NCBI GenBank assembly: GCA_002399085.1
Contig: DHCY01000028.1
Span: forward strand, 548-61,355
From: Anaerolineaceae bacterium UBA4890
Lineage (GTDB): Bacteria; Chloroflexota; Anaerolineae; Anaerolineales; Anaerolineaceae
Direction of reading: 5' to 3'
DNA: 60,808 nucleotides
The position numbers were made by a program, and so were the translations under genes. This document shows, in pieces, positions 1 to 6,921 of the stretch (position 1 is its first letter; every line of letters starts with the position of its first letter). The notes beneath the pieces are model-generated. The model worked only from the letters and a program-made list of their open reading frames with translations. It did no database searches and was not told where the DNA came from.

Positions 1-369
1 CGCATGGCTGTTGAACATGGTACAGCAAGTTAATCCAGTCGCAATTTAAGAGGTACCAGTTAGGTTAAGATCCTTCGCAACCGAAGCTCAGGATGACAGG
101 CAAAAAATTGGATCAGGCAGGCCAGTTCCTTACGATTAATGCGGGGTGAGGAAGGCAAAGTGGAAAATTGGATCTACCTAACAACGTCCCCAATCTCGCC
201 CTCTAGCATTTTGTCCCGCCTTATAGTGGCTACGCGCATGGCTGTTGAATATGGTACAGCCAGTTTAGATCCAGTCACAACTTGCAAGTTACCAGTTAGG
301 TTAAGATCCTTCGCAACGGAAGCTCAGGATGACAGGCAAAAAATTGGAACAGGCAGGCCAGTTCCTTAC
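1..369. repeat. Imperfect direct duplication in gene-free left edge
   Basis: Two copies of a segment of about 133 bases lie at 1-132 and 235-369, 234 bases apart. They differ by scattered substitutions and small indels. Each copy carries a reverse-orientation unit of the dispersed TCATCCTGAGC repeat family (about 68-100 and 303-336). No convincing coding sequence covers this stretch: the open frame across 139-522 runs through repeats and has no family resemblance. Confidence 0.8.
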
Positions 370-437
370 AAATCATTGGAGTACTACACAAAAAAGCCAG
401 GTTCAAATTCGGAACCCGGCTTACAAAATATTTGCTC

Positions 438-500
438 CATTCTCACCCCCCTGCCCCCCTCTCCCGAAAGGCGGGACGCACGCAGTAAAGAGGGGGTGTT
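438..500. repeat. C-rich dispersed element
   Basis: A C-tract-rich segment beginning CTCACCCCCC and closing with a G-tract (AGAGGGGGTG), so the ends can pair. Similar elements recur at 40772-40813, 40871-40911 and about 58753-58801. It is intergenic and has no coding potential. Confidence 0.6.
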
Positions 501-510
501 AAGGAGCACC

Positions 511-569
511 TATCAGCCATAAGCTATCAGCTATCAGCTATCAGCTATCAGCTATGACCTATCACCTAT
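511..569. repeat. TATCAGC heptamer array abutting fakA stop
   Basis: A short tandem array of about eight 7-base units (TATCAGC, degrading to TATCACC and similar). It runs directly into the 3' end of the minus-strand gene that ends at 566. The same array type occurs at 33614-33669, again at the 3' end of a minus-strand gene. Confidence 0.8.
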
Positions 570-2245
570 TCAAACGCGATGATCAACTGGTAATGCGGTT
601 GACCGCCGTTGTGGATCTCGATCTCGACCTCCGGGTAGTCTTTGCGAATGGCATCTGCCAGCAGGTTCGCCTGGGTCTGGTTGAGGTCTTCGCCATAAAA
701 GAAAGTGACTCGTTCCACCTCATCCATATTGGCTTTTTCGAGAAGTTCCTGTATAGCTTCTTCAATGGTCGGTGCGGAGGAAACCAGCTGACCGTCATAC
801 AAGGCGATGACCTCACCCTTCTCCACCTGGACACCGTCGATCTCGACCGAACGGGTGGAAATAGTGACATCCCCAGTATGCACTTCCTGGATGGCTTCTT
901 TCATCGATTCTTCGTTCTCTTCAAGGGTGCCTTCAGGGTTGAGCCTGAGCATGGCGGCAAAGCCCTGGGGGGCATTACGGGTCGGAATGATGGCAATGTG
1001 CTTCACGCTGACTTTGGCAGCGTTTTGGGCAGCCAGAATGATGTTTTTGTTATTAGGCAAAATAATGACTTTATCAGTAGGCAAATTTTCGAACGCAGCC
1101 ACCAGTTCCTGCACGCTGGGGTTCATAGTCTGACCGCCCTCAACAATCGCTGAGACGCCCAGGCTGGCAAAAATTGAAGACAAGCCCTTGCCCGGCGATA
1201 CTGCCACCACGGCAATTTCACCCGGATTGACCGGTGTGAGGATCAGTTTTTCTTCCTTCGCCTGGCGCTCGCCCATCTGGTCCTGCAGGTTTTCCATCAT
1301 GATCTTCTTGACCACGCCCTGGGTTTCAGTGTAGCTGATCGGGTCAAAGCGTTTCGCAAGTTCGGTATGAATATGCATACGGTAGATGCCATCGCCCTCA
1401 CCAACCTGGATGCTGGTGCCGATTTCGGCGAGGTCTTCATAATATTGTTCCAGAGAAAAGAATGGATGCGGGGCAAAATCGATCACGACTTCGTAATCCT
1501 GCCCCTCCTCAACGGTTTCCATGGCGTTCGCGAGGTCCAGCTCCGCCAATGGTTTCAAGGCTCCGCTGGCATCCAGGGACTGTCCTTGCAGCAGGCGCAC
1601 CATGCCTTCAAAAATGTAAAACAAACCCATGCCGCCCGAATCGACCACGCCGGCTTGCTTGAGTACAGGCAGAAGCTCAGGTGTGTTTTTGACGCTCACA
1701 TCACCAGCCTCGACGATGGCGATCAGCATCTCGCTCAGCGTGGCGGCGGTTCGGCCCACCTCTTCGGCTGCGGCGGTCATATCTTTGATCACCGTCAATA
1801 TTGTGCCTTCAACCGGTTTAACCACGCCCTTGTAGGCGGTGTTGCGGGCTTCCTGCATGGCGCGCATGAGCAGGTCTGGACCTATGGTCTCGTAGTGGTC
1901 CAGCGCACGCGAAAAACCGCGCCAGATCTGGGAGAGAATCACGCCGGAGTTGCCGCGGGCACCCATAAGAGCACCCTGGGCGAACGCCCGGGCTGTATCG
2001 CCCACATTGGCAGTGCGTTTCTGACTGGCTTCGTTGAAAGCTGCCTGCATGGTCAGGACCATGTTAGTGCCAGTGTCGCCATCGGGAACCGGGAAAACGT
2101 TCAAAGAGTTGACGTAAGCCTGGTTGGTAGTCAGCCAGATCAGTCCGGCTTCAAACAATAACATTAAACCGTCACCATTTACGGGTGACTGGAGCAGCAT
2201 GTGGCGCTCCTGTTCATCAGGAAGGACATATTTCGTTTGATTCAT
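566..2245 (-). CDS. fakA: Fatty acid kinase FakA-like protein (DAK2/DhaL plus DegV-type domain)
   Basis: 559 aa, in line with the YloV/FakA family. The N-terminal DhaL-type kinase domain has PDGDTGTN at residues 54-61 and GARGNSGVILSQ at 95-106, the usual nucleotide and metal motifs. The C-terminal half resembles the DAK1-like domain of FakA. In the family, FakA phosphorylates fatty acids held by a FakB (DegV-fold) partner; no FakB gene is visible in this window. It lies 17 bases downstream of an Asp23/Gls24 gene on the same strand, the common pairing in Firmicutes (yloU-yloV), so the two are probably co-transcribed. The stop codon lies at the edge of a heptamer repeat array. Family assignment is firm; the substrate is inferred. 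Confidence 0.88.
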   Translation of the reverse strand: MNQTKYVLPDEQERHMLLQSPVNGDGLMLLFEAGLIWLTTNQAYVNSLNVFPVPDGDTGTNMVLTMQAAFNEASQKRTANVGDTARAFAQGALMGARGNSGVILSQIWRGFSRALDHYETIGPDLLMRAMQEARNTAYKGVVKPVEGTILTVIKDMTAAAEEVGRTAATLSEMLIAIVEAGDVSVKNTPELLPVLKQAGVVDSGGMGLFYIFEGMVRLLQGQSLDASGALKPLAELDLANAMETVEEGQDYEVVIDFAPHPFFSLEQYYEDLAEIGTSIQVGEGDGIYRMHIHTELAKRFDPISYTETQGVVKKIMMENLQDQMGERQAKEEKLILTPVNPGEIAVVAVSPGKGLSSIFASLGVSAIVEGGQTMNPSVQELVAAFENLPTDKVIILPNNKNIILAAQNAAKVSVKHIAIIPTRNAPQGFAAMLRLNPEGTLEENEESMKEAIQEVHTGDVTISTRSVEIDGVQVEKGEVIALYDGQLVSSAPTIEEAIQELLEKANMDEVERVTFFYGEDLNQTQANLLADAIRKDYPEVEIEIHNGGQPHYQLIIAFE

Positions 2246-2262
2246 GATTCACCTGGGCAGTA

Positions 2263-2619
2263 CTAATCCGGATTGCTCACTCTTAACCCGCGTACATGGA
2301 CATCTACGCGCTTGACCGGAACTGCCATCGTTTTCTCCACAGCATATTTGACACTCTCAGCCACCGAATCGGTGACCGATTTAATACGAAGTCCATATTC
2401 GATCATCAGATTTAACTCGATGTTCACGCCATCTTCGTCGGTCTTAACCGCGACGCCAAAATCGGCATCTTTGTTGAAGAACCTGGAAACCGATTCGCCC
2501 ACATTCCCTGGTATAAGACTAATCACACCATAAGATTGCAGGGCAGCATTGCGGGCAACCGTACGAATGGCTTGTGAAAGAATATAGATACTTCCAAGTG
2601 GGTTTTCTTGTGTTGTCAT
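2263..2619 (-). CDS. Asp23/Gls24 family envelope stress response protein
   Basis: 118 aa, no signal peptide. The body has the family features: the start IYILSQAIRTVARNAAL, then VSRFFN, an acidic strand VNIELNLMIEYG and a C-terminal VDVHVRGLRVS. Asp23-like proteins are small, abundant, membrane-associated factors of uncertain biochemistry linked to envelope stress. The start codon is preceded by AGAAAGAG. It is the first gene of a two-gene unit with fakA and diverges from rpmB across a 119-base gap that must hold both promoters. Confidence 0.88.
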   Translation of the reverse strand: MTTQENPLGSIYILSQAIRTVARNAALQSYGVISLIPGNVGESVSRFFNKDADFGVAVKTDEDGVNIELNLMIEYGLRIKSVTDSVAESVKYAVEKTMAVPVKRVDVHVRGLRVSNPD

Positions 2620-2715
2620 TTTTGGGCTCTTTCTCCGAGATTCACCTTGATTATTTAGAAAATCTCTGGTAATATGAACGCTTGCGCGTGCAAACAGTTA
2701 CGCGACAGACGATAT

Positions 2716-2721
2716 TATAAT
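2716..2721 (+). promoter_or_regulatory. -10 element of rpmB
   Basis: A perfect TATAAT lies 17 bases upstream of the rpmB start codon, followed by a Shine-Dalgarno-like AGAAAGG. No good -35 hexamer is visible at the usual spacing. Confidence 0.55.
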
Positions 2722-2738
2722 GCAAGAAAGGTATTGAG

Positions 2739-2924
2739 ATGGCAAAGTGCAGTTCGTGTGGAAAAACCACTACCTTCGGTCACAATCGCAGTCACTCACT
2801 CGTCGCAACCCGACGGAAGTTCCGCCCCAACCTGCAGCGGGTTACCGTTATGCAAGGCGGTATGAAAGTTCGCAAAGTACTTTGCGCGCGCTGCATCAAA
2901 ACCCTGACCAAGGCTTATCGCTAG
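2739..2924 (+). CDS. rpmB: 50S ribosomal protein L28
   Basis: 61 aa, the usual length for short L28. The sequence begins MAKCSSCGKTTTFGHNRSHS and continues through RRKFRPNLQ to a C-terminal CARCIKTLTK, so both CxxC pairs (C4/C7 and the CARC pair) of the zinc-binding form are present. It sits on the plus strand between two minus-strand units and is followed within 25 bases by a strong hairpin. The order with gls24 and fakA matches rpmB-yloU-yloV of Bacillus, but with the last two inverted. Confidence 0.95.
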   Translation: MAKCSSCGKTTTFGHNRSHSLVATRRKFRPNLQRVTVMQGGMKVRKVLCARCIKTLTKAYR

Positions 2925-2945
2925 TATATCCACCTAAATCCAAAC

Positions 2946-2975
2946 ATCAAAAAAAGTCGCCCAGCGGCTTTTTTG
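2946..2975. terminator. Bidirectional terminator between rpmB and rpe
   Basis: A hairpin with arms ATCAAAAAAAGTCGC and GCGGCTTTTTTGAT (one G-U type mismatch, one A-bulge). It gives a GC core flanked by an A-tract on one side and a T-tract on the other. It can therefore stop both rpmB (plus) and rpe (minus), whose 3' ends converge on it. Confidence 0.85.
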
Positions 2976-2978
2976 ATT

Positions 2979-3638
2979 TTAATCGAGGGCTGCCCGCAGA
3001 GCGGCGATTCCAGCGGCAATGCCTTCGAGGTGCCCAAAAACGGCTGTGCCTGCCACAAAACTCCGCGCACCGGCTTCGTAGGCATCGCGGATAGTTTCGG
3101 TGCTGATGCCGCCATCCACCTGGATGATGGCGTCGGAGGTGTGTTCATCGAGGATCCACCTGACCAAGTCGATTTTTTCCAGGGCAGAGGGTATGAATTT
3201 TTGCCCGCCAAACCCTGGGTTGACCGACATGATCAAAACCTGGTCGACAACGTCTGCCAGGTAGGTCAGGGAATCCACTGGTGTGCCGGGGTTGTAGGTC
3301 AGACCTGCTCTGGCGCCCAATTCACGAATAGTTTGCAGGCTGCGGTGGATATGCGGGCAGGTTTCATAATGGATTGTGACTGTATTTGCGCCGGCATCAA
3401 TGAAGCTTTTCAGGTGCTTTTCGGGTTCCACGATCATCAGGTGAACATCGATAGGCAGGTCAGTGGAGTCTTTGCAGGCTCGGACGATGTCAGAACCAAA
3501 GGTGATGTTGGGCACAAAGCGACCATCCATCACATCAATATGGATTTCGTCCGCCCCGCCCTCCTGGGCAGCCCAAACCTGTGCAGCCAGATTTTTCAAA
3601 TCGGCTGAGAGTATCGATGGGGAAATGATAGTTTTCAT
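2979..3638 (-). CDS. rpe: Ribulose-phosphate 3-epimerase
   Basis: 219 aa, full length. It interconverts D-ribulose 5-phosphate and D-xylulose 5-phosphate in the pentose phosphate pathway, in the cytosol. The TIM-barrel signatures are present: SPSILSADLKNL near the start, DVMDGRFVPNITFG (metal and substrate), DVHLMIVEP, MSVNPGFGGQKF and QVDGGIS. The start is supported by GAGAGG upstream. It lies 9 bases after the stop of the Ser/Thr kinase and is probably co-transcribed with it, as rpe is near prkC in Firmicutes. Confidence 0.95.
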   Translation of the reverse strand: MKTIISPSILSADLKNLAAQVWAAQEGGADEIHIDVMDGRFVPNITFGSDIVRACKDSTDLPIDVHLMIVEPEKHLKSFIDAGANTVTIHYETCPHIHRSLQTIRELGARAGLTYNPGTPVDSLTYLADVVDQVLIMSVNPGFGGQKFIPSALEKIDLVRWILDEHTSDAIIQVDGGISTETIRDAYEAGARSFVAGTAVFGHLEGIAAGIAALRAALD

Positions 3639-3647
3639 TGGAACCTC

Positions 3648-4763
3648 TCAGGGTTTGAGCATGATGTAAATATAAAACCAGAATGGGATCAGCCCAATCA
3701 GCAGCAGGCTGGCAAGGATGCCAAGCGCCCAGGTTTTCCAGTCAACAGGCGCTTCCTCTTCCCACTGATCCTGATAATAATCGTTGGTATCATCAAGAAG
3801 CATTTGCTGAGCAGGTTCTGGCTGGACGGTGGTTGTTGGCGGTGTTGGCTCCATCTTTTCGCCGTTTTGAATTGGTTGAGCAAGGCGCACGCCCTGAAAA
3901 GTATCATGAACAAAAGCCTTCTTTTGATTAGTCTCGGCACCAGTGTCATATAAGCCAAGCAGCAGCCTGCCCAATTGATCGGCTGTGCGATAGCGTGAGC
4001 TGGGTTCTTTTGAAAGTACTTTCAGGATGATCTCTTCCAATGCGGAAGGGATGCTGCTATTGTAGTACCGGGGTGCAACCGGCTTATCCTCACGGTGCAT
4101 GCGCGCCAGTTCGGTGGCATCTGAAGCGACAAAAGGCAGACGACCGGTGACCATTTCGTAGAGGATCACACCCAGCGAATAGACATCCGATGCCGGTGAA
4201 GGCGGACGCCCGGCGGCTTGTTCTGGTGAGAAGTAGTGCGGCGAACCCCAAACCACGTCGCTGTGTTCATCTGGCGAAATGGTTGAAAGCGCCCGCGCAA
4301 TGCCAAAATCGGTTACTTTAAGGCGTCCTTCGGGTGTTACCAGCATATTGTGGGGTTTGACGTCGCAATGCACCAAACCAGCGCGGTGGGCATAGCCGAT
4401 CCCGCCGCAAGCCTGGATCATCAGCTCCAGTGCTTCGCTGACCGTAAAACGTTCTTTCTGTTTGATCAGCGATTTCAGGTCTGTTCCGGGCATGTATTCC
4501 ATCACAATGAAAAGATGCCCCTGGTCGAGACCGAAGTCATGGACTGTGACGATGTTAGGGTGGGAAAGGTTGGCAGCTGCACGCGCCTCCTGGCGAAAAC
4601 GCTCTCGAAAAGCCGGATCCTTGGAGAAATCCTCACGCAGCACTTTGACAGCTACGCTGCGTTCCAGCATCAGATCCCTGGCTTTGTAAACAACAGCCAT
4701 GCCGCCGGTACCCAGGGTTTCTTGTAACTGGTAGCGATCGTTGAGCAGGCTGGGCATCTCCAT
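3648..4763 (-). CDS. Membrane-anchored Ser/Thr protein kinase without PASTA domains
   Basis: 371 aa from the start preferred here, with a further in-frame start at 4757. The reading frame is open further upstream, but the extension has no kinase homology and runs across a TATAAT box. The Hanks kinase domain spans about residues 11-270: glycine loop GTGGMA, Lys40 in VAVKVL, the catalytic loop HCDVKPHN (a Cys replaces the usual Arg of HRD), DFG, SPEQ in place of APE, and SDVYSLG. A linker follows, then one C-terminal membrane helix and a 5-residue tail, so the usual extracellular PASTA repeats of PrkC/PknB are absent. No PP2C phosphatase gene is adjacent. It is head-to-head with mraZ, so a cell wall role is plausible but unproven. 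Confidence 0.88.
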   Translation of the reverse strand: MEMPSLLNDRYQLQETLGTGGMAVVYKARDLMLERSVAVKVLREDFSKDPAFRERFRQEARAAANLSHPNIVTVHDFGLDQGHLFIVMEYMPGTDLKSLIKQKERFTVSEALELMIQACGGIGYAHRAGLVHCDVKPHNMLVTPEGRLKVTDFGIARALSTISPDEHSDVVWGSPHYFSPEQAAGRPPSPASDVYSLGVILYEMVTGRLPFVASDATELARMHREDKPVAPRYYNSSIPSALEEIILKVLSKEPSSRYRTADQLGRLLLGLYDTGAETNQKKAFVHDTFQGVRLAQPIQNGEKMEPTPPTTTVQPEPAQQMLLDDTNDYYQDQWEEEAPVDWKTWALGILASLLLIGLIPFWFYIYIMLKP

Positions 4764-4770
4764 AGAGGAA

Positions 4771-4776
4771 ATTATA
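4771..4776 (-). promoter_or_regulatory. -10 element of the Ser/Thr kinase gene
   Basis: A minus-strand TATAAT ends exactly 7 bases before the ATG at 4763. With a normal -10 to start distance the transcript would begin at or next to the ATG, giving a leaderless mRNA. No clear Shine-Dalgarno sequence is present. Confidence 0.55.
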
Positions 4777-4910
4777 ATGCAAATCTTTCTGCAAACGATC
4801 CTGTGAAATCTACCCGCATTAAATAAAAAAATGCAACTCATCGGTATGGTTTTCGAACCAACGAATATTGACTTTTATATAACTAATTCCAAAATTGGTT
4901 CCAAAATCGC

Positions 4911-4939
4911 TTGCCTTTTTAGGCAAAAAGTCCTATAAT
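4911..4939 (+). promoter_or_regulatory. Promoter of the dcw cluster (mraZ)
   Basis: TTGCCT (4911-4916), a 17-base spacer and a perfect TATAAT (4934-4939). This is the best sigma-70-type promoter in the window. The predicted start is at about 4946, inside the repeat array next to it. It is about 100 bases upstream of mraZ. Confidence 0.8.
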
Positions 4940-4940
4940 G

Positions 4941-4975
4941 TGGGTAAGTTTGTCATAAAGTGTCAGTAAGTGTCA
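4941..4975 (+). promoter_or_regulatory. Candidate MraZ operator, 10-bp direct repeats
   Basis: TGTCA starts at 4951, 4961 and 4971, an exact 10-bp period, and each is preceded by a (T)AAG/TAAGT-like step. A related TGGGTAAGTT occupies the register at 4941. MraZ proteins are known to bind arrays of short TGGG-type direct repeats with this periodicity just upstream of mraZ. Here the array lies over the predicted transcription start, which fits autorepression. Confidence 0.7.
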
Positions 4976-4989
4976 AAACAACTGAAAAT

Positions 4990-5011
4990 GAAGCGCCAAG
5001 AGAGGCGCTTC
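4990..5011 (+). promoter_or_regulatory. Hairpin in the mraZ leader
   Basis: Perfect 8-bp stem GAAGCGCC / GGCGCTTC with a 6-base loop, in the leader between the promoter and mraZ. It is not followed by a T-run, so it is not an ordinary terminator. Its 3' arm ends 26 bases before the start codon. Confidence 0.5.
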
Positions 5012-5037
5012 GGTGCTTAAAAAAGGGATTAGAACAA

Positions 5038-5481
5038 ATGTTTTACAGCAGGGCAGCATACAGCATCGACAAGAAGGGCAGAATGACAGTGCCTTCCAAG
5101 TACAGGGAAGTTGCTCCTGACGGTGTTGTTGTTTCCAAGGGGTTAGACGGAAACCTGATGGTTCGCACGATCAGCAACTTTGATCAGCTCGCTGAATCCT
5201 TAAACAGCTTATCCCTCACAGATCCAGTTGCGCGCTCTTTCAGACGGTCAGTTTTGGGTAATTCAGCAGAAGTGACTTATGACTCAGCAGGACGTATCCT
5301 CATCCCGCTACACTTGCGGAAGTTGGCTGGGATCGAGGAAAACGTGATGGTTATTGGAATGGGTGATTACTTTGAAATCTGGGATACCGCTCGTCTCGAA
5401 AAATTTGAGGCAAGCAGGGATCCGGATGAAGAAGCAGAAGCCTGGGCTTCCCTTAACATCACAACAACCAGAGGAAATTGA
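5038..5481 (+). CDS. mraZ: Transcriptional regulator MraZ
   Basis: 147 aa from the ATG at 5038. The frame is open from 4960, but the extra residues precede the conserved MFYSRAAYSIDKKGR start and would run through the operator. Two AbrB-like half-domains are visible: YSIDKKGRMTVP near the N terminus and YDSAGRILIP in the second half. MraZ binds its own promoter as a ring of subunits and controls the dcw cluster. It is the first gene of the cluster, and its stop overlaps the rsmH start by one base. Confidence 0.95.
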   Translation: MFYSRAAYSIDKKGRMTVPSKYREVAPDGVVVSKGLDGNLMVRTISNFDQLAESLNSLSLTDPVARSFRRSVLGNSAEVTYDSAGRILIPLHLRKLAGIEENVMVIGMGDYFEIWDTARLEKFEASRDPDEEAEAWASLNITTTRGN

Positions 5482-6419
5482 TGGAAGCGGTGCCTTCGGC
5501 TCCCCAGCCTCACCGCCCAGTACTTTACCAAGAAACAATTGAATATCTGGCTCCAAAGAGCTCAGGGCGTTATTTGGATTGCACAGCTGGTGCCGGGGGG
5601 CATTCTTACGGAATTCTTGAATCATCTTCCCCCGATGGGCAACTTATCGCCATCGATCTCGACCCAACGGCGATCCAACTTACAACCGAAATCCTCAGTC
5701 CTTTCGGCGACCGTGTCACTATACTTCACGACAGCTATCTAAACGCGGCGAGAATCTTGCAACGAAAGGGATGGGACAAAGTTGACGGAATCGTTCTGGA
5801 CCTGGGTGTATCCTCGATGCAGCTCGACCAGGTGGAACGCGGATTCTCTTTTCGGACGGAGGCTCCCCTGGATATGCGCTTCGACCCCACGCAGGGTCAG
5901 ACAGCGGCAGACCTGGTGAACAATCTTGACGAAAATGAACTCGCAGACCTGATCTGGCGATATGGCGAAGAGAGATTTTCCCGACGAATCGCCCGCAGGA
6001 TCGTCCAGAGGCGACCAATTCTGACCACCACCCAACTGGCAGAAGCGGTTCGTTCAGCAATTGGAGGAGCACGTAGCAAAATTGACCCTGCAACGCGCAC
6101 CTTCCAGGCTATCCGGATCGCAGTCAACGACGAGTTACGAACGGTTGAAGAGGCTATCCCGAGCCTGATTGAACTTTTAAACCCGAAAGGACGCCTGGCA
6201 ATCATCAGTTTTCATTCGCTGGAAGACCGCCTGGTAAAACAAGCCTTTCGCAGAGAGAGTACAGATTGTATCTGCCCGCCTGAGCAACCCATTTGCACTT
6301 GCGGACATTTAGCTAGCATCAAAGTTCTCACCCACCGACCAATTAGTCCAACAGACAAGGAGGTCGCGGAAAATCCGAGGGCTCGCAGTGCAAAGCTTAG
6401 AGTAGCTGAAAAGAAATAG
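5481..6419 (+). CDS. rsmH: 16S rRNA (cytosine1402-N4)-methyltransferase
   Basis: 312 aa from the ATG at 5481, which overlaps the mraZ stop (TGATG) and sits 6 bases after GAGG. Visible family motifs are HRPVLYQETIEYL at the N terminus, the SAM loop DCTAGAGGHSYGIL, DLGVSSMQLD, GFSFRTEAPLDMRFDP, the FQAIRIAVNDEL segment, and IISFHSLEDRLVKQAF. The C-terminal region has a CxCP/CTCG cysteine cluster. It methylates C1402 of 16S rRNA in the ribosome P site. Its place as second gene of the cluster is standard. Confidence 0.96.
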   Translation: MEAVPSAPQPHRPVLYQETIEYLAPKSSGRYLDCTAGAGGHSYGILESSSPDGQLIAIDLDPTAIQLTTEILSPFGDRVTILHDSYLNAARILQRKGWDKVDGIVLDLGVSSMQLDQVERGFSFRTEAPLDMRFDPTQGQTAADLVNNLDENELADLIWRYGEERFSRRIARRIVQRRPILTTTQLAEAVRSAIGGARSKIDPATRTFQAIRIAVNDELRTVEEAIPSLIELLNPKGRLAIISFHSLEDRLVKQAFRRESTDCICPPEQPICTCGHLASIKVLTHRPISPTDKEVAENPRARSAKLRVAEKK

Positions 6420-6438
6420 GAAAGAACTTAGTGCGGAA

Positions 6439-6921
6439 ATGAAAAAAGATATGCTCCAAGCCTACAAACAAGCTCCCTGGCGAACCCAGGTCCAATGGGT
6501 CGGAATTTTCCTCCTGGTTGTCGTTGCACTGGCAACGGTGGCAGGGCTCTACTTGTTTATCAGCGGGCGTTCTGCTGCAACCGGTCGCCGGATTCAAAAC
6601 CTGGAGAGCGAATTGGTCGCCCTGCACAGGCAGAATAATGACCTCGAAACCCTGTTGGGCGAAATTCGGTCTGAACGTGCTCTTTCTGAGCGCATAGATT
6701 CGATGAATATGCGCCCCCTGACCCCAAACGAAGCACTCTACCTCGAAGTGCCGGGCTATGTACCGGCAGAAGGTCCATCTTTTGCCCCTCCGCCATCTGT
6801 AATTGAAAAACGAACTCCGGTTTTGCTGCCCGAATTTACCAGCACTTTCCTGGAATGGATTTCTTCAAAACTCCAGGAAGGGCTGAAAAGCCCCACCCCC
6901 ACCAGCGAGGTTCTGCCATGA
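6439..6921 (+). CDS. FtsL-like divisome bitopic protein
   Basis: 160 aa. A short basic cytoplasmic tail, one membrane helix at about 20-42, a leucine-rich coiled coil at about 48-85, then a Pro-rich tail with no known domain. Sequence similarity to named FtsL is weak, as usual for this family. The call rests on topology and on position between rsmH and ftsI. FtsL forms the FtsQLB complex that activates septal synthesis; FtsB is not separately visible here. The stop overlaps the ftsI start by 4 bases (ATGA). Confidence 0.7.
   Translation: MKKDMLQAYKQAPWRTQVQWVGIFLLVVVALATVAGLYLFISGRSAATGRRIQNLESELVALHRQNNDLETLLGEIRSERALSERIDSMNMRPLTPNEALYLEVPGYVPAEGPSFAPPPSVIEKRTPVLLPEFTSTFLEWISSKLQEGLKSPTPTSEVLP

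Noticed and set aside
139..522. Open frame of 127 codons on the plus strand
   Set aside because: It runs through a duplicated intergenic segment and a C-rich repeat, with no SD and no protein features.
554..2161. Long plus-strand frames (199 and 264 codons)
   Set aside because: They are antisense to fakA, whose motifs and length leave no doubt about the coding strand.
4960..5037. Extended mraZ start at 4960
   Set aside because: The extension would be translated from the operator and leader hairpin and lacks conservation; the ATG at 5038 begins the family core.
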